This document shows positions 26,530-40,080 of a stretch of 64,000 bases of DNA, piece after piece (the stretch's first letter is position 1; every line of letters begins with the position of its first letter). The stretch lies in contig NC_060886.1 of the NCBI RefSeq assembly GCF_014805685.1, positions 19,832,608-19,896,607 on the forward strand. The letters run 5' to 3'. The DNA is from Silurus meridionalis (taxonomy: Eukaryota; Chordata; Actinopteri; Siluriformes; Siluridae). The notes under the pieces were generated by a model that saw only the letters and a program-made list of their open reading frames with translations, had not been told where the DNA came from and did no database searches. The translations under genes were made by a program, and so were the position numbers.

Positions 26530-27445
26530 GATACAGAAAAAAAGTTTCTGGACACCTGACCATAAGATTCTATATGCTTTTTAAACATCCCATTCCACAT
26601 CCCATTTCCACATTTAGTCTCCACATTTAGTCTCCATCCGATGCTGGATCTGTGATGATCACAAATGTTGAGCTCAGTAGCTCCTAGTTTTATAACCATA
26701 AAGACTGTATAAGACTGTAGAAAGAACATTACTTATAATCTTATACTCCAGTGCTCATGTTAGTTCTCTCTCTCTCCAGTGTTCTGTATTGTTGAAAGAT
26801 TTATGATCAAACTCTTGATGTCACCCAAATGAGGATGGGTTCCCCTTTTGAGTCTGGTTCCTCTCAAGGTTTCTTCCTCATAACATCTAAGGGAGTTTTT
26901 CCTTGCCACTGTTGCCATGGCTGCTCATCAGGGATAAATGCACACCATTCACCTTAACTGTCGATTGCTGTAAAGCTGCTTTGAGACAATGTCTGTTGTG
27001 AAAAGCGCTATAGAAATAAACTTGACTTGACTTAACATTTGCAATAATAACCTCCACTGTTTTAGGAACATGTCCCACTAAATTTAATATTAAATATACG
27101 TGTCCCAGCTACAAGGGTGTTGTTGGTACTATTGTAGGGAGAGGAGACCTAGGGTGCGGTCTGCATTCCGGTTCATCCCAAAGATGATCATTAGATGTCA
27201 GAGCTTTATAGCAGGCCGCTCAAAATCTTCCACTGATACCCATTAGGTTTTCTTTGTGCACATGGGTATTGTCATGCTGCAACAGGGTCGGCTCTTCTAG
27301 TTAAGTTAAGGGAAAGTTTAATGCTGCCCCATCCAAAGACATGCTAAACAGGTGTGTTCCTCCAGCTTTGTGGTAATATTTTGGGATGTACCACATGTAG
27401 CTGGTAAAGTCAGACACCCCAGTACTTTTGTCCATATAGTGTAGC
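26530..27445 (-). mobile_element. Tc1-like relic interrupted by an L2-like tail
   Basis: The left part (26530-26640) starts aagtttctggacacctgacca and stops at tttagtctccat; the right part (27015-27445) resumes tttgcaataataacctcc and ends ttttgtccatatagtgta. Other copies show these blocks joined, so the LINE tail between them is a later insertion. Confidence 0.75.
26640..27014 (+). mobile_element. L2-like LINE 3' tail
   Basis: Recognisable by ggttcctctcaaggtttctt, ggagtttttccttgccact, ttgagacaatgtctgttgtg and aaagcgctatagaaataaa, ending with a short CTTGA repeat. This is the 3' end of a fish CR1/L2-type LINE. The reverse transcriptase is missing, as usual for 5'-truncated insertions. Confidence 0.8.
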
Positions 27446-28274
27446 TGTGATTTGTCAGAATTCAGACCATGTTTTCTTTGAGATGAAATTAACAATAGAA
27501 ATACTGAATGAGACACATTTCTCTTTTTTTTTTTTTTTTTTTTTTGGGTAAATGAATGAATTATGATGCTTTTGGTTGCTCAGGTGTTTCTGATCTGATG
27601 TGTGTCATTGCATCAGGGGAACTGACTGGAAAAAACCTAGAGCAACCTTTTGCTGTATTTAAAATGTCAAAGAATTAGAATTATCATAAATAATTCCCTT
27701 TAACTAAGAATTAATTTGCAATAAGCTGATTAGTTTGGATGTGAGTTGTTGATGAGGAGGATTGATACTCGTGCTGTATAGTCATTTGCACTTGAAACTC
27801 ATAAACTAGTCATTAAGTGCTAGTCTATGTGCTGCACTTATGGATTTCACTGAAGCCATTATTTTATTTGGAACGAAACATTTAAGCCTCTCTAATGTTT
27901 TGTTTGTGTTTTTATAAATGGGAACCTGCACGCCTATTTAACTTTTTTTTTCATTTATGACTGCTGGAATTTGCTCAGTTAATACCAGTGTTGAAAGCAT
28001 GTCAGACACGTTACATAAATGAGTGCAGTCGTCGTTTTCAAAAGGCGATGAAGATAATTACAATATAGGTTTCAACCTGTTAGGCTTCGAAGCACCAATG
28101 TCAACCCATAAGCTATATGTTTTCATCAGTTCTAATTGAGACTTCAGTATCTGCATTTTCGATTTGTTTCATATAATCGCTTGATGAAAATGAAGTCAGC
28201 AGCTGCTTAACAGGACTGTGTGATGGTGTTTTTGTGAGAAGAGCTGTATGTCCATAGTTCCATGAAGCAGGTGA

Positions 28275-28619
<345 letters not shown>

Positions 28620-29040
28620 TAATGATTCTTCAGGCTAAATATCCCAAACACATATTTCTGCAGCACTACAGCTGAGCGCTTCGGCTCAGATCACCAGCTC
28701 ACATCATACATTAAATTCTAGAAATAGCATCCCAGAAAACATGGCAGGTTTAATTCACTTCCTTTACTCGGGTCAGTTCAGAGTTGTTAAAGTGTTCATT
28801 TTGCACCAGACAGAAACAACCCTGCTAAGATAGTTTCAGACTGGTTGTTTTGGTCCACATCTGAGTGTCCACATCGGATTGTTAGATTCCTACCGAAAGG
28901 GTAAATGCATGAGAATTGTCCCTACACTTAATGAGAAGCCACATGATTTGAAGCAACTTCATCTGAGTGACTTTAGTGGTGATAACAACAGAGTAGGAGA
29001 AGAAACGTTTTACTCTTGTGATGGTGTGGACAGAGCTGTG

Positions 29041-29045
29041 TGAGT

Positions 29046-29077
<32 letters not shown>

Positions 29078-29079
29078 GG
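29041..29079. repeat. (TG)n microsatellite
   Basis: Near-pure TG repeat in intron 2, about 460 bp downstream of exon 2. Confidence 0.95.
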
Positions 29080-32061
29080 TAATGGCCTGCTGCAGATAAA
29101 GAGGTCATTGAGTAAAAATGCTCTGGGCATTTGCTGGACACATGGTGACCTATAAGGCCCAAGAGGACTAAGAAGCACAGAAAGAAAAAAGACACTGAGG
29201 AGAAATGGGAACACTGATTGATCTCTCATATCAATTTGATGTGAATGCACCAGCACTGATTAGTCAACAAATATGAATAAACAGATAGTGTGTTCTAAAT
29301 GGATATGAATACACACATGTACATCATACTCCATATTGTTTTCCTTTAAAAAAACAAAACATAGCAGAAATGTTCACAGGGCATCTGGTTACTTTCATGC
29401 AGTTATTGAGCAAGCTGATGAATCTGAAGCTCGCAGGACAAGCAGAGGTCACATTCTTTATAAATTCTTTGTTTATTTATTGTTTGTAACTGCTTTTGTT
29501 CGTTTTGTGTTTTGGGGGCAAATAAATGAGTTTTAAAATAGAACGAAATGTAACTGTACCAGAGACAGTTGGACAGACTCTTGTGCTTTTTCTTGAGCAC
29601 CTTTAATCTTAGATGTTTCGTGAAAATTCCTTAGGGGATGGACGTGTATTCGATTTGTTCCGATAACTCTATTGCTTCCATGTACCTCATGTTTGAATTT
29701 GAGTTGGACTCTAAATTCCAGGAGGGAATTATGAAGCAATATTTATATCTCTTGATGCATTTATTATTTTGGATCTATTTATTATGATTTGTTTATGATT
29801 TTTATTTCTTGCTGTAAATATGATTTTCTTGCACTACATGCTTCCTTCAAACCAATATCACTTTCACCCATCCTAAAAATGTACTAATATGTTTCAGTAT
29901 TTATTTATTTTTCATCAGCTTTCAGTTGTTTGTTACCACTTACATGTAAAATTGGATTATGACTAATGCTTTCAAGTCCGTCGTTCCAAAGAAAGAGTGT
30001 CAGATCTTTTTTCTTCGTCTCATGCAGGTGTTTTAGCTACGACACATCTGAGTTTTATACACAATTCAGATAATACGCATGCCAAGACTTTAAGAATGGC
30101 AGCATTTCTGTTTTCTCCTTGTACATTTATGCAAGTGTGTGTCTGTGAATGTGAGTGAGACACTTCATAGGAGTGACTGTGGGCTGTGCGATTGTGTGCC
30201 GTCGTATTAAGTGTTTGTTGGGACTTCGCAGTGAGCTGTGGAAAGCAGCTGGAAGTGTGGGAGATTACCTCCAATTAAACACACACACACACACACACAT
30301 ACACACACACACACACAGACTGTCACTGTATTCATTGATATGAATGAGAAGCATGTCAGAGCTGGTTAGTTTGGCGGTGTTTTCTATAAAACTTCACTCA
30401 AATCAGGCGGTCCAAAACACAGTGAAAAGAGTGAGGACTGTGTCTGGGAAATTCCTCCCAGCATTAAGCAACCTCACATCTGAAGTTTCTGCCCAGGTAT
30501 CCATTTAATACTGACACAAATATCCGCAGTTTAAAGACACTCCGTGATTCGTGTGGGTGGTTGAAATGGTTTCCTTGCTTTGCCTTCATTTCCGCAGCCC
30601 AGTGTCTCATTTCCTTACAAGTCTTTGGATGTTTTGTGGCAGCCTCTATTAATCTGCCCCAAGGAGCACCGCAGAGTCGCTGCTCTAATTGAACACACAT
30701 CCAGTGGCTGTGACACGTGCACTTGATCAGCACCGAGCTCTCAGATGTTTCACAGGGCCGGGGATCTTTAATTAATTGGTTTACTAGCTTAGCAGGGGGG
30801 CAGTGAATAGAATGGATAGAAGGTGCTGGTTAACTCCACACTGCCTCCCTCTGGTGAATCAGGATTATAATTTCTCACATAATCAGCTTTGAGCCTCTTA
30901 ACTACACCTCCTGATCTGTTTAATTATTCTGAAGTCATGATTTAATCAGCTCCTTGAGTATATCCCTAAGAGGCTGTTTGAGTTTTATGTATATTTCTAA
31001 GTTGAGAGTACATCACTGTACAACCTTAGAGAATCTCCCGATCCTTATTACAGCTGTTATAATTAATAGATGCATAGATTTAAAGGTCACTTGACTAAAC
31101 TGAATCAATCAACAATCATAAATTGATTCTTACATTGCATAGAATATTATAGTATTGCTAGTATTATAACTTCATTATTATTATTGCCAAATGAATGCCA
31201 AACTCAGCTCATTAATCAGACGGCCCCGAATTCAATACCATCATATTGTAACGTTGTCAGATGCTACGGCTAAATTGAACTGTTGCCTTATGAACCAAAA
31301 ATGTGTACCAAGAAGTGGGTGTTGTGTTCTTCACGGTTGCTATAACGCTGACTTCTTTTTGGGCTAATAAATAACCATGCTTTGAGGCAGTTTGGTTTCT
31401 ACTTACAAATATACTGTATGCTACTACTGTTGGTGCTGTCATAGTGTCTAAGCTCCTAATAGAGTTAGAGCTCATAATGAAGCACTGCGAGCTGTTATAT
31501 GAGCAGCAAATCTGTCTCTCCAGCATGCTTACTTTAGTGTTCAACACAATGAATTCCCATCTCATGCACACATTCAAGTGGCGTCAAAAGTGTGATTTAA
31601 CATCTCTGGTGTGTCGAACAGGCATGCAAGACCTTTCTGAGCATGTTCGCATTCTTTACTGCTCTGTCCAGCTTGGCATTTTAGCAGCCATGCATGTGGT
31701 AAGAAGCCAAACCCTCTCACAGCCAAACTCACTAGAGCTGGCTAGCTGGCTTCTGACTGACAGCGATTTAACAGAGCTGCTTCAGCTGTATGCTTGTAGC
31801 AGATGTTGAACAGATTCTCAGAGGGAATACATTATACAGCCCTGTCCGTATTAGAAGCACAGACCGCTGTTCACTACTGTATTCTTCTGTGTGTAGATGC
31901 AGTGGCTCTGGACAGGGCAGAATGTTGGATGCAGTGGTTTGGTGTCGGACTGCTACAGTTATTCAAGATTGATATTGTTATATGTATCAGAATTAGTGTG
32001 TTTAAACTATGTAATAAAGTTCTTTCTCTGTAAATCCTCCCAGAGGCCTTGATATGATATA

Positions 32062-32565
32062 CAGGTAGAATGAAGGTTCGACTTAGGAGTTTTCGATCTC
32101 ACGATGACGATAGCGATACGAAAATGTTTTTTATTTAAATTTTTTATTTTTTTTATTTTTTTAAATTTCCCACCTTGTAAAATGCATTAAACTCCCCAGC
32201 GGCCTACAGACTTGTGCCCAATTTTAGATCTTGTCTCTCTCCTTTTTATTTAGCGTTGGCAGACACTGAAACAGTGCGCGTTTGGATCCGCCCTTCACTC
32301 ACGATTAGGAGCTCGTCCACCCGCCCGCCCCCATGCATATAATATATATATACTATAAAGTTTATTTATTTCTATACTGTAAATTTTGTTTTGCTAAATT
32401 ATGTGCTGGGGTTTGTTATATGACTAACAAATTAGCGTATATTCCCCCATACTGATCACTATTTTTTAAGACTCGTGGGTAAGCTAGGCCATGTCTCCAC
32501 TTATAACATTTTCAAGTTAGGACGGCGTCATTGTAACACCTCAATTATAAGTCGGGGAATACCTG
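32062..32565. mobile_element. Unclassified element with CAGGTA termini
   Basis: The left edge reads caggtagaatgaaggttcgactta and the right edge, inverted, gcaggtattccccgactta, giving imperfect inverted termini around a 500-bp body. The body is AT-rich with no open frame. The cgacttaggag and taagtcgggg motifs recall other dispersed fish repeats, but I cannot name the superfamily. Confidence 0.45.
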
Positions 32566-34344
32566 CTTTCAGAATACAGCCAAATGAAGCATTTCCATTT
32601 TTAATTAATTAATGCATTCGACATCATACAATAATTAAAACCACTTTTGTACTCTTTAGAACCATATGACAAAACCAAAGCCGTGCTCACATGTAACAAA
32701 CTGGAAATTGTCAAACACGGTTAAGCTTCTTTAACATGGGTTTTGTTTCCCAATCTGCTGCTTGGTTGTTGTGCTGTCAGTCACAGAGCTTTATATGGGC
32801 TTTGTTTATAAATCCTTCATTTCCACTACCCGATAGGAACTTCCCAAAGCACTGCAGCGTTTAGCCTGGACTTAATCGGTGAAGAAAGACTCCCTGAATT
32901 CAGAGTTTATTTCCTTATTTAAGTCGTATGTTTAATTCAGGCGTGGCCTACTATATTATGCAGCATGTTGAATGTCTTGTTTCACATGCAGACATATCGA
33001 ATCACTAGTTTTATATCCAATGAAATGATATATAATGCTACAGATATCACACATTTCATGGGCAGTTTTTTTTGGAAATTAATCGACTTAAAGGCTCAAT
33101 CACACTATTCTGTCACTTATACATTTTTTTGTTGTTTTTTTATTTTTTGCAGTATATCTTCTGTGTTCTAAAGCATGGCCTGAAATTGGCTTCATGATTC
33201 TGAGTACCTAAGAAAAATAAGTCTATTTTAAGCAATTTCTGCTTGTCTGGCTTTCTTCATTCAGACCCATCTCGCATCCATTAAACCACTTGGTATGTTA
33301 TTTCTGTTTTCAGACTCATTTTTGAGGCAACTTTGTATTCAGAGAACATAGTGAATTGCAGGAGCAAGCAGCTTTTCATAAGCACAATAACAGATGTGAC
33401 CGTTAAAGACAGACTGGAGTTAGACTGAAATGTGCTTCTGCTCGGAAGTCTCCAACCGGCATTACAAATTTGCATAATGTACATTCAGAAGAATGATAGA
33501 AATGCATATCCAGCTTACTCAAAATGCATGGTTCCTTCAGGGTGATTAGATGGTTTATTAGGATGCAGCTCAGGGACTGGGTGGCTTGTGTCTAACAGAG
33601 ACTGAATGGCTCATGGAAAAACTGGTTCCGTTGTATTCATGCTTATGAGTCTTTTCTGCGACAAGTGAGCTTTCAGCTTAAGGGGCCATGTCCTTCTGAA
33701 TCTTTTATTTCAGACACTGGACAGACGAGTGATATTTGTCAGAGAGAGAGGGGGAAAGGAGAAAGCGGAGTATTGTCACAGCTTCTCTCTTCCTGTGGCT
33801 TTTGTTTCTCATACAGAGGATTGGGTGTCTGGGGAGTGAAGTGGAAATGTGAAAAAGTCAGAGTCCAAGTCCAAGAATGCTGCATCTCTTATTGAAGTTT
33901 TTAAGAATTCACTTCATTATTCATTCTCTTATTTTGTAATTCTGTAACTGTACAGACTCTCAGTATATTTGCTGTTTTATACACACAGTCAGAAGGTGTC
34001 TGATTAAGTGTGTGTGTGTGTGTCTTTGACACCTCTTAAATGCCTGCTATTCTACAGTAAAGCATGAGAAATGTGTCAGAGATGGCTGCAGGTGTGAAAT
34101 TCCACACACAGTTGCTGGTATGCATTTAGCCACAGGTGAGAATTTGTAACGAATGAACACGTTCACACAGTCTTTTGCTACTACCAAGTTTGAATATGTG
34201 ATGGCCTTCATCTTGTATTTATTTATTTTTATAAGAAGTCAATCTGGAGGTTTCTTGCTGCTGTTTGCCTTTTGCAAATGGAGATGGATTTTTTTTTCTC
34301 TTTAAAAAAAAAATCTGTATGTACAATAGTATATATTATACTAG

Positions 34345-34814
34345 ATATACACTGATCAGGCATAACGTTATGACCACCTGCCTAATATTATGTTGGTCAT
34401 GATCTGTCGAGCATTAACAGCATGAACGTATTCAGCAGTTTGAGCTGCACCAGCTGGTCTGTTGGATCGGACCACACGGAACAGCCTCCACTCCCCATGT
34501 GCATCACTGAGCCTCAGCCGCCCATGACCCTGTCACCGGTTCACCACTGTTCCTTCCTCAGACCACTTTTGATAGATACTGACCATTGCAGACCGGCAAC
34601 AGCCCACAAGAGCTGCAGTTTTAGAGATGATCTGACCCAGTCGTCTAGCCATCACAATTTGGCCCTTGTCAATCTTACGCTTGCACATCTAAGGACAACT
34701 TTGAGGACAAAATGTTAATTGCTGCCTAATATACCCCACCCCACAGGTGCCATGATGAAGAGATAATCAGTCTTTTTTACTTCACTGGTCATTATGTTGT
34801 GCCTGATTGGTTGT
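34345..34814 (-). mobile_element. Tc1-like element, internally deleted
   Basis: Termini tgatcaggcataacgttatg and (inverted) the right end gtcattatgttgtgcctga match. The retained coding part lies on the minus strand and covers the N-terminal helix-turn-helix region of a Tc1-type transposase (the ccatcacaatttggcccttg and gacccagtcgtctagc blocks). Most of the DDE catalytic region is deleted. A related copy in the opposite orientation lies at 45290-46240. Confidence 0.75.
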
Positions 34815-35911
34815 ATGCTCTCAGTGGTTGTTAACTTACAGACTGCAGTCCGGATGTGAACTCAGCAAAGTGTTGAACTGAATGCGTTAAAAAATACCTA
34901 GGCAGAGTCAATATATAAAACTGACCACAGTATAATAAAGCAGGAAAGAGCAGCTTATCCAGTCAGATGCAATTATATCCGTTCTTCAGCTGGAGGCAGC
35001 TCATTAAGCTAGAGGGCAGAGAACTAGTCAGAAAGTTAGAGCATCTTCCCAGACTTGAATAGATATTTTATTTTCTCTCTGGGGTGTGATTAGTGAAGCG
35101 ATGACACGACTTGGATAAAGCGATATGTGTTTATTGTCTGTGTCTAATACCAGAAAGATTTTTCATCTGCTAGGGTTTGACGGGCCTCAAGAGATCCAGA
35201 CAATACTCGGCTCGAATCTGAAACACAAAAATGAAATAATTTAATGATCAGTTACCAGATATACTTTACACATCTTCAAAACGCTGGGAACACTGGATGG
35301 ATTTAATGAATATCTTGGGCAAAAATTCCAGAGCTGTGCATGCATAAAGGCAATGCCTGACAATGTATAGCCACAAATAATGTTTAAGTACAGTGTGAGT
35401 ACTAAAGCAGGGGTGGGTTATAACTGACAGCTGGCAATAGATTCTCCTTTTACTCATTATCCAGTCCAGTGCATTAATGTAAATAATTTAGCTGATTGGA
35501 CGAGATTCTGTTTACATTATATTTACCCATCATGGTCTGCTCTGTGGACTGACAACAACGGTTTATTTTGGAGAAAGAATGATGTAGAAAACAGAATGAT
35601 CAAGCAGAGAATTGTGTTTATTTTGCCTTTTTTGATTCCAAGCAAATGTCTCTTGTATTCAGTCACTCGGGGGCTTGGGGGTAATCTTCACTACAAACCA
35701 AAATCACTTCAAATTGTCTTATTTATAGCCTCAAAATAATAATTACAATTTGAAGTATTAAAGTGTAACCATTTAGTCATGATCGCTACTTATCCAGATG
35801 TTTGTAAACATGGTATTTTGTATCACCAGGCTTGACATTTGATTTGAATGCCCCCCAGGGGGAACGTGTATGCGTTTGGCATTCACTTGTGCTGCACTTC
35901 ATGGCATGGCT

Positions 35912-35927
35912 CCATAGAGGGCAGTGT
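35912..35927 (+). promoter_or_regulatory. Weak CTCF-like motif
   Basis: tccatagagggcagtg contains the AGAGGGCAG core of the CTCF consensus, but the bases left of the core fit poorly. Weaker than the site at 42658. Confidence 0.25.
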
Positions 35928-36738
35928 GCCTCAGACTCACTCACACCATGTCTCCCCTACAGCACAGCTGTCACCCTCCAACTTTCTGCCACGTTACCGT
36001 GAGGATTAAAGGATTACAGCACAGCTGACATGCATCAAGTCATGTATCTTTGTGCTTTAATGTTAGGCAGAAAGAGAGAAAGCGCAAGGTTTGCTGTGAT
36101 ACAGTAAACTTTAAATCAATCCAATCAGGTTATTAGAACCAGGTTTACTCACACAGAGAGGCAAATCGCTCTATGCTTGGCTCTGACGCTGCACGCTCCC
36201 ACAGCGCCGAAAAGTCCCCTTTACTACTGGCTTTAAAAAAAAAAAAAAAAAATTATTTATTTATTTATTTTATTATTACCCTCATGACTTTATTTGGACA
36301 AGTCTCCAGGTCTGGGGTTTCCTGTGGTTCTTAACAATAAACAGTGGAAAACAGAGCACTTTACAGGCATTAAAGTGATCTGTCTGAGATTTACAAGCTT
36401 GTACATGCAGCGATTTCAGGCTGAATTGTTGGCAAAATCTTTTCACTTTGACTGATTCAACATGACAAAACCAATAAGCCTGTAACTGATTCAGCATGGT
36501 AGAAGCCTTTTGGCTTTGTTCAATGTTAAGTGTTCGCTAGTGCGCTCTTGCCAAGATTCAATGGCTCTCTTATAAGTGAGTGTGAGCAAGAGAGAGTTTG
36601 CAGCAGAGTGGTGGACCGAGAGGAAAACACGAGAATGTAATGAATATCAAAAGAGCACGCGGACACGGTTTCTTACACGTCCGAGCGCAAATTGCAGTGG
36701 CTTCTTGCATAGCTCACGTTCCTGCAGTTGTTTCAATA

Positions 36739-36838
36739 TGTGTGTGTGTGTGTGTGTGTGTGAGACGGGGCGATTCCTGACTCCACATAATTAACCTTAC
36801 TATCAGTGTGACGTGTGTGTGTGTGTGTGTGTGTGTGT
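36739..36838. repeat. Two (TG)n tracts before tanc1 exon 3
   Basis: TG repeats at about 36739-36761 and 36812-36838, separated by 50 bp, end about 155 bp upstream of exon 3. Confidence 0.95.
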
Positions 36839-36992
36839 CAGAGGGAGAGGGAACTCTGCCAAGCCTGGCCCACCAGTCAGTTTGATTCCATGTCAAAAGT
36901 TTAAGCCAGCATTCCACGAGGCGTCTCGCTGAATCCCGATTCGTTCTCACTCACTCTCTCTCCTCTTCTCTCGTCTTTCTCTGTATGACCAG

Positions 36993-37070
36993 GACCACTC
37001 AGGAAACCTAAATATGTGGAGAGTCCTCGCATTCCAGGTGACGTCTTCTCATCTGCCCTGAGAAAAGATG
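36993..37070 (+). CDS. tanc1: tanc1 coding exon 3 (residues 88-114)
   Basis: This 78-nt exon is bounded by a pyrimidine-rich acceptor ending tatgaccag and a good donor (gtgagt). It is phase 1 at both ends and therefore skippable without frame loss. It encodes GPLRKPKYVESPRIPGDVF followed by SSALRKD. The RKPKYVESPR.PGD block is a strong TANC1 signature and joins smoothly to the KKSPG end of exon 2. Two (TG)n tracts lie 160-260 bp upstream. The exon is too short to stand out as an ORF and is recognised from protein similarity, splice sites and phase. Confidence 0.9.
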
Positions 37071-37828
37071 GTGAGTGTGTTTGTGTTTTGAAATGTGTGA
37101 TTTATCATGTAGTCAAATGTCCAGTACATAGTGACAGTGAGCAAACTCTTTATATAATATATCTTACTTATACAGAGTGAAAAACATCTGTTTGGTGAAA
37201 TATTTTTCCTTGTATTTTTAGGTTATAACGATACAATACTGATATAATGAAAGATGATTTTAATATCATTATTGGACGTTATTCAATCGTTTTTGCTAAT
37301 TACGATGGTGATCAACGATGCAAATTGTAAATATCAGGGATGCACGTTTTTCCACAGCACTAATAAATTCTCCAATCCGATCCTTCAGCATGTGTCGATT
37401 CTCTTTAGGAGCAGCTCTGACAGGAGCATTTACATTATGTATTCAGTGTATATTGCATGTTCATTTTTAGATGTAATTGCTGCTATGGTAACAGCTTATT
37501 CACAGCAAGTTGTATGAAGGACACTTTATATACTGTAAACCCATTGAACAGATTCTAATACATGCTGTTTTCAGATGCTCAGAAATTGAAGCATTTTAGC
37601 AGTGACGCTGCTTCGGATCGGTCAGTTTTCCATTACAGAACATTGTAAGCTGCGTTTTATTTTTATTATTAACGTTGAGAGTAAGAAAAAAACAGAGGCT
37701 GGTGAAGGAAAATGTTCATGTCCCTTTTCTTATATCATCCAATTTTACATTTACTCCACATTTGCCGTTACCTTCACTCTCCTGGGAAGATGTTAGACTT
37801 GTTTTGTGCTCATTCAAGCAAAAGTGTG

Positions 37829-38119
37829 TTAGTAAAGTCAGGTAGTGATGTAGAGTGAGGAGGCCTGTGGCGGAGTCAGCGTTCCAGTTCATCTCAAAGG
37901 TGTTCTGTTTGGTTGAGATCAGAGCTCTATAGCAGGCCGCTCAGGATCTACTTGAACCCATGTAAACCATAACTGAATGGAGTTTGCTTTGGGCAAAGGA
38001 AACAGGTTTTGTGTCTCCCAGTTCAAGTGAAGGGAAAATATTTTGTTGTTACAGTTTGAGGAAGAAGCACATATTTCTGGAAAAGTCAGGTGTCCCAGTA
38101 CTTTTTGTCCATATAGTGT
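37829..38119 (-). mobile_element. Tc1-like relic (ACTATATGGAC family)
   Basis: Ends tactttttgtccatatagtgt; contains aaaggtgttctgtttggttgag and atagcaggccgctcagg, as in the copy at 26530. The left terminus is missing. Confidence 0.7.
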
Positions 38120-39594
38120 TTATGCCTGTGTGCACATGTTTGGTGTGTGTGTGTGTGTGATTGCATCCTGTGGTGAAATTGCTTTTGCATGTTCCACTGT
38201 TATTTAGTGTGAAGTAGTTGCACATTGTGTTTATATGCGTACATGGGTAATTGCATTTAAATAATCTGAATTGAGTGGAATGTATGCTTTCCGAGAGAGT
38301 ATGTTCATGTGTGTGTGTGTGAGAGGGGGTGTAATTGTCTGTGCCTCCTTGTGTGTGCCCCTTTATTATGTTTATTATGTCCTCTAGAGCAGGGTGTAGC
38401 TCAGAGGGGTTAAACGGAGAGCTGTGTTATGTTTAGCGAAGGCAATGCGAGGTATTCGGCTCTCCGTGACTGTCTGTGTCTATATTAAGCGTGTGAGCAA
38501 GTCGTAGTTAGAGAGTTCATACATCATCGATAAAGACGGATCAGCACAAAACCAGTTTTCCCACAGTCACTCGTCTCAACGCTAATGAGCTGTTCTTGGA
38601 GTTGTGTTACAGACGCAGAGTGACGAAGTGCACTCGTTATTTCCAAACCGTGGACATATGACAGTTTAAGTGTATTAAGTGCGTGTTTTGTGTGTTGCTG
38701 CGGAAGACAGCTGTGAAGCGTGATATTTTTTTTTTTTTGGGGTGTGTCTGGATTTTGGGAAACGTTCTCAGCAAGGAGGCGCCAGCGGCTCGTCTGTGCC
38801 AGCTTCATCACTGGCATGGCCATATCATACCGCTGGCATGATGTCAGCACCTCAGGGCAGTTGAGGTGGACGATCAGTGAACTGTGTGTCATCTGAGCTG
38901 TGTGTGTGTGTGTGTGTGTGTGTTTGGAATGCATTTGGACTATGAGGATGCAGGACAGGGCAGTGATTTTTAGCATGTCCGAATATAGAGAACACTGCTA
39001 TATTTTGCTGCATTCTTTCCATTTCTGCCACACCCCTCTTGCTCTGTTTGCCCTCGTACATCGAAGATATCTGAGACAGGCGCACACATTCTCTCTCTTT
39101 CTCTCGCACACTTACATGGTTACATGGGAGGTCTCTCATGCTGTTTTAACTCTGTGTGTGAGGTAGATAGCATCTGCAAAGACCCCTAGTTGCAGTTTCA
39201 TGCTCAAACAAAAACAAACCCTTCACTTAACATTAATGCTACCTCCACATCAATCTGTATACATTCTTCTCAAACACGTTTTGTTTTTCTTCATGCATGC
39301 CATTTTTGTTGTGCAATGAAAACTGAGATTTAAAATCACACTTTTGTGTTGCAGAGTGGACTAGCGATCGTGGTATAGCGATGTTCAAAAATAATCACAC
39401 ATTTTTCCTCATGCAACCCCCTCATTCAACTTCACAAACATCGTTATATTTATGGGTCACCAACAATACTTTTCTCTCCATTGCCGTTTCAAAACAAAGA
39501 GACAAATAAACGCCCGACAGAAATGACACAGACCAATGCTCTCTTGGCACAGCTTAGCGATCGATGTAAGCATTTTCAGTCGATTCACTGGAGA

Positions 39595-40080
39595 CAGAAC
39601 AGCACCACAATGTCACGTACAAGTGAAAAAACTACGACAGAAGTACATAAACACACGTGATAAAATTTCACACAATTCTGGGTTCTGAGTTCTTATGAGG
39701 TTGAGGTGTGAACACGAAAGGGTCTGAGATCACTTCAATACTGAAGAGGACCAAAAGAGAACTGGGTTCTCTTTGAGTCTTTATTGTGAACACGAAAGGG
39801 ACTGAGTTCACATTTGCTTAGATCACTTTCTGGTTCACTTTAAGTGTGTTTTCACACCTAGTTCGTTTTAAAAGAACCAAACCCAGTTCACTTAAAGTGA
39901 ACCAGAAAGTGATCTAAGCAAATGTCCTCTTCAGTATTGAAGTGATCTCAGACCCTTTCGTGTTCACACCTCAACCTCATAAGAACTCAGAACCCAGAAT
40001 TGTGTGAAATTTTATCACGTGTGTTTATGTACTTCTGTCGTAGTTTTTTCACTTGTACGTGACATTGTGGTGCTGTTCTG
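39595..40080. repeat. Perfect 156-bp inverted repeat with nested 37-bp inverted repeat
   Basis: The arm 39595-39750 is the exact reverse complement of 39925-40080 by direct reading. Inside, 39810-39846 is the exact reverse complement of 39889-39925, around a 42-nt loop. The right inner and outer arms abut; on the left they are separated by a 59-bp spacer. The arms include part of the Myb/SANT-like reading frame. Confidence 0.93.

Noticed and set aside
31444..31809. 121-residue frame in intron 2
   Set aside because: No recognised domain, no splice or start support, and an overlapping frame on the other strand of similar length.
34123..34145. Possible recursive splice site (cacag|gtgaga) in intron 2
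   Set aside because: The joined acceptor-donor motif is present but the upstream pyrimidine tract is poor, and intron 2 is short for recursive splicing.
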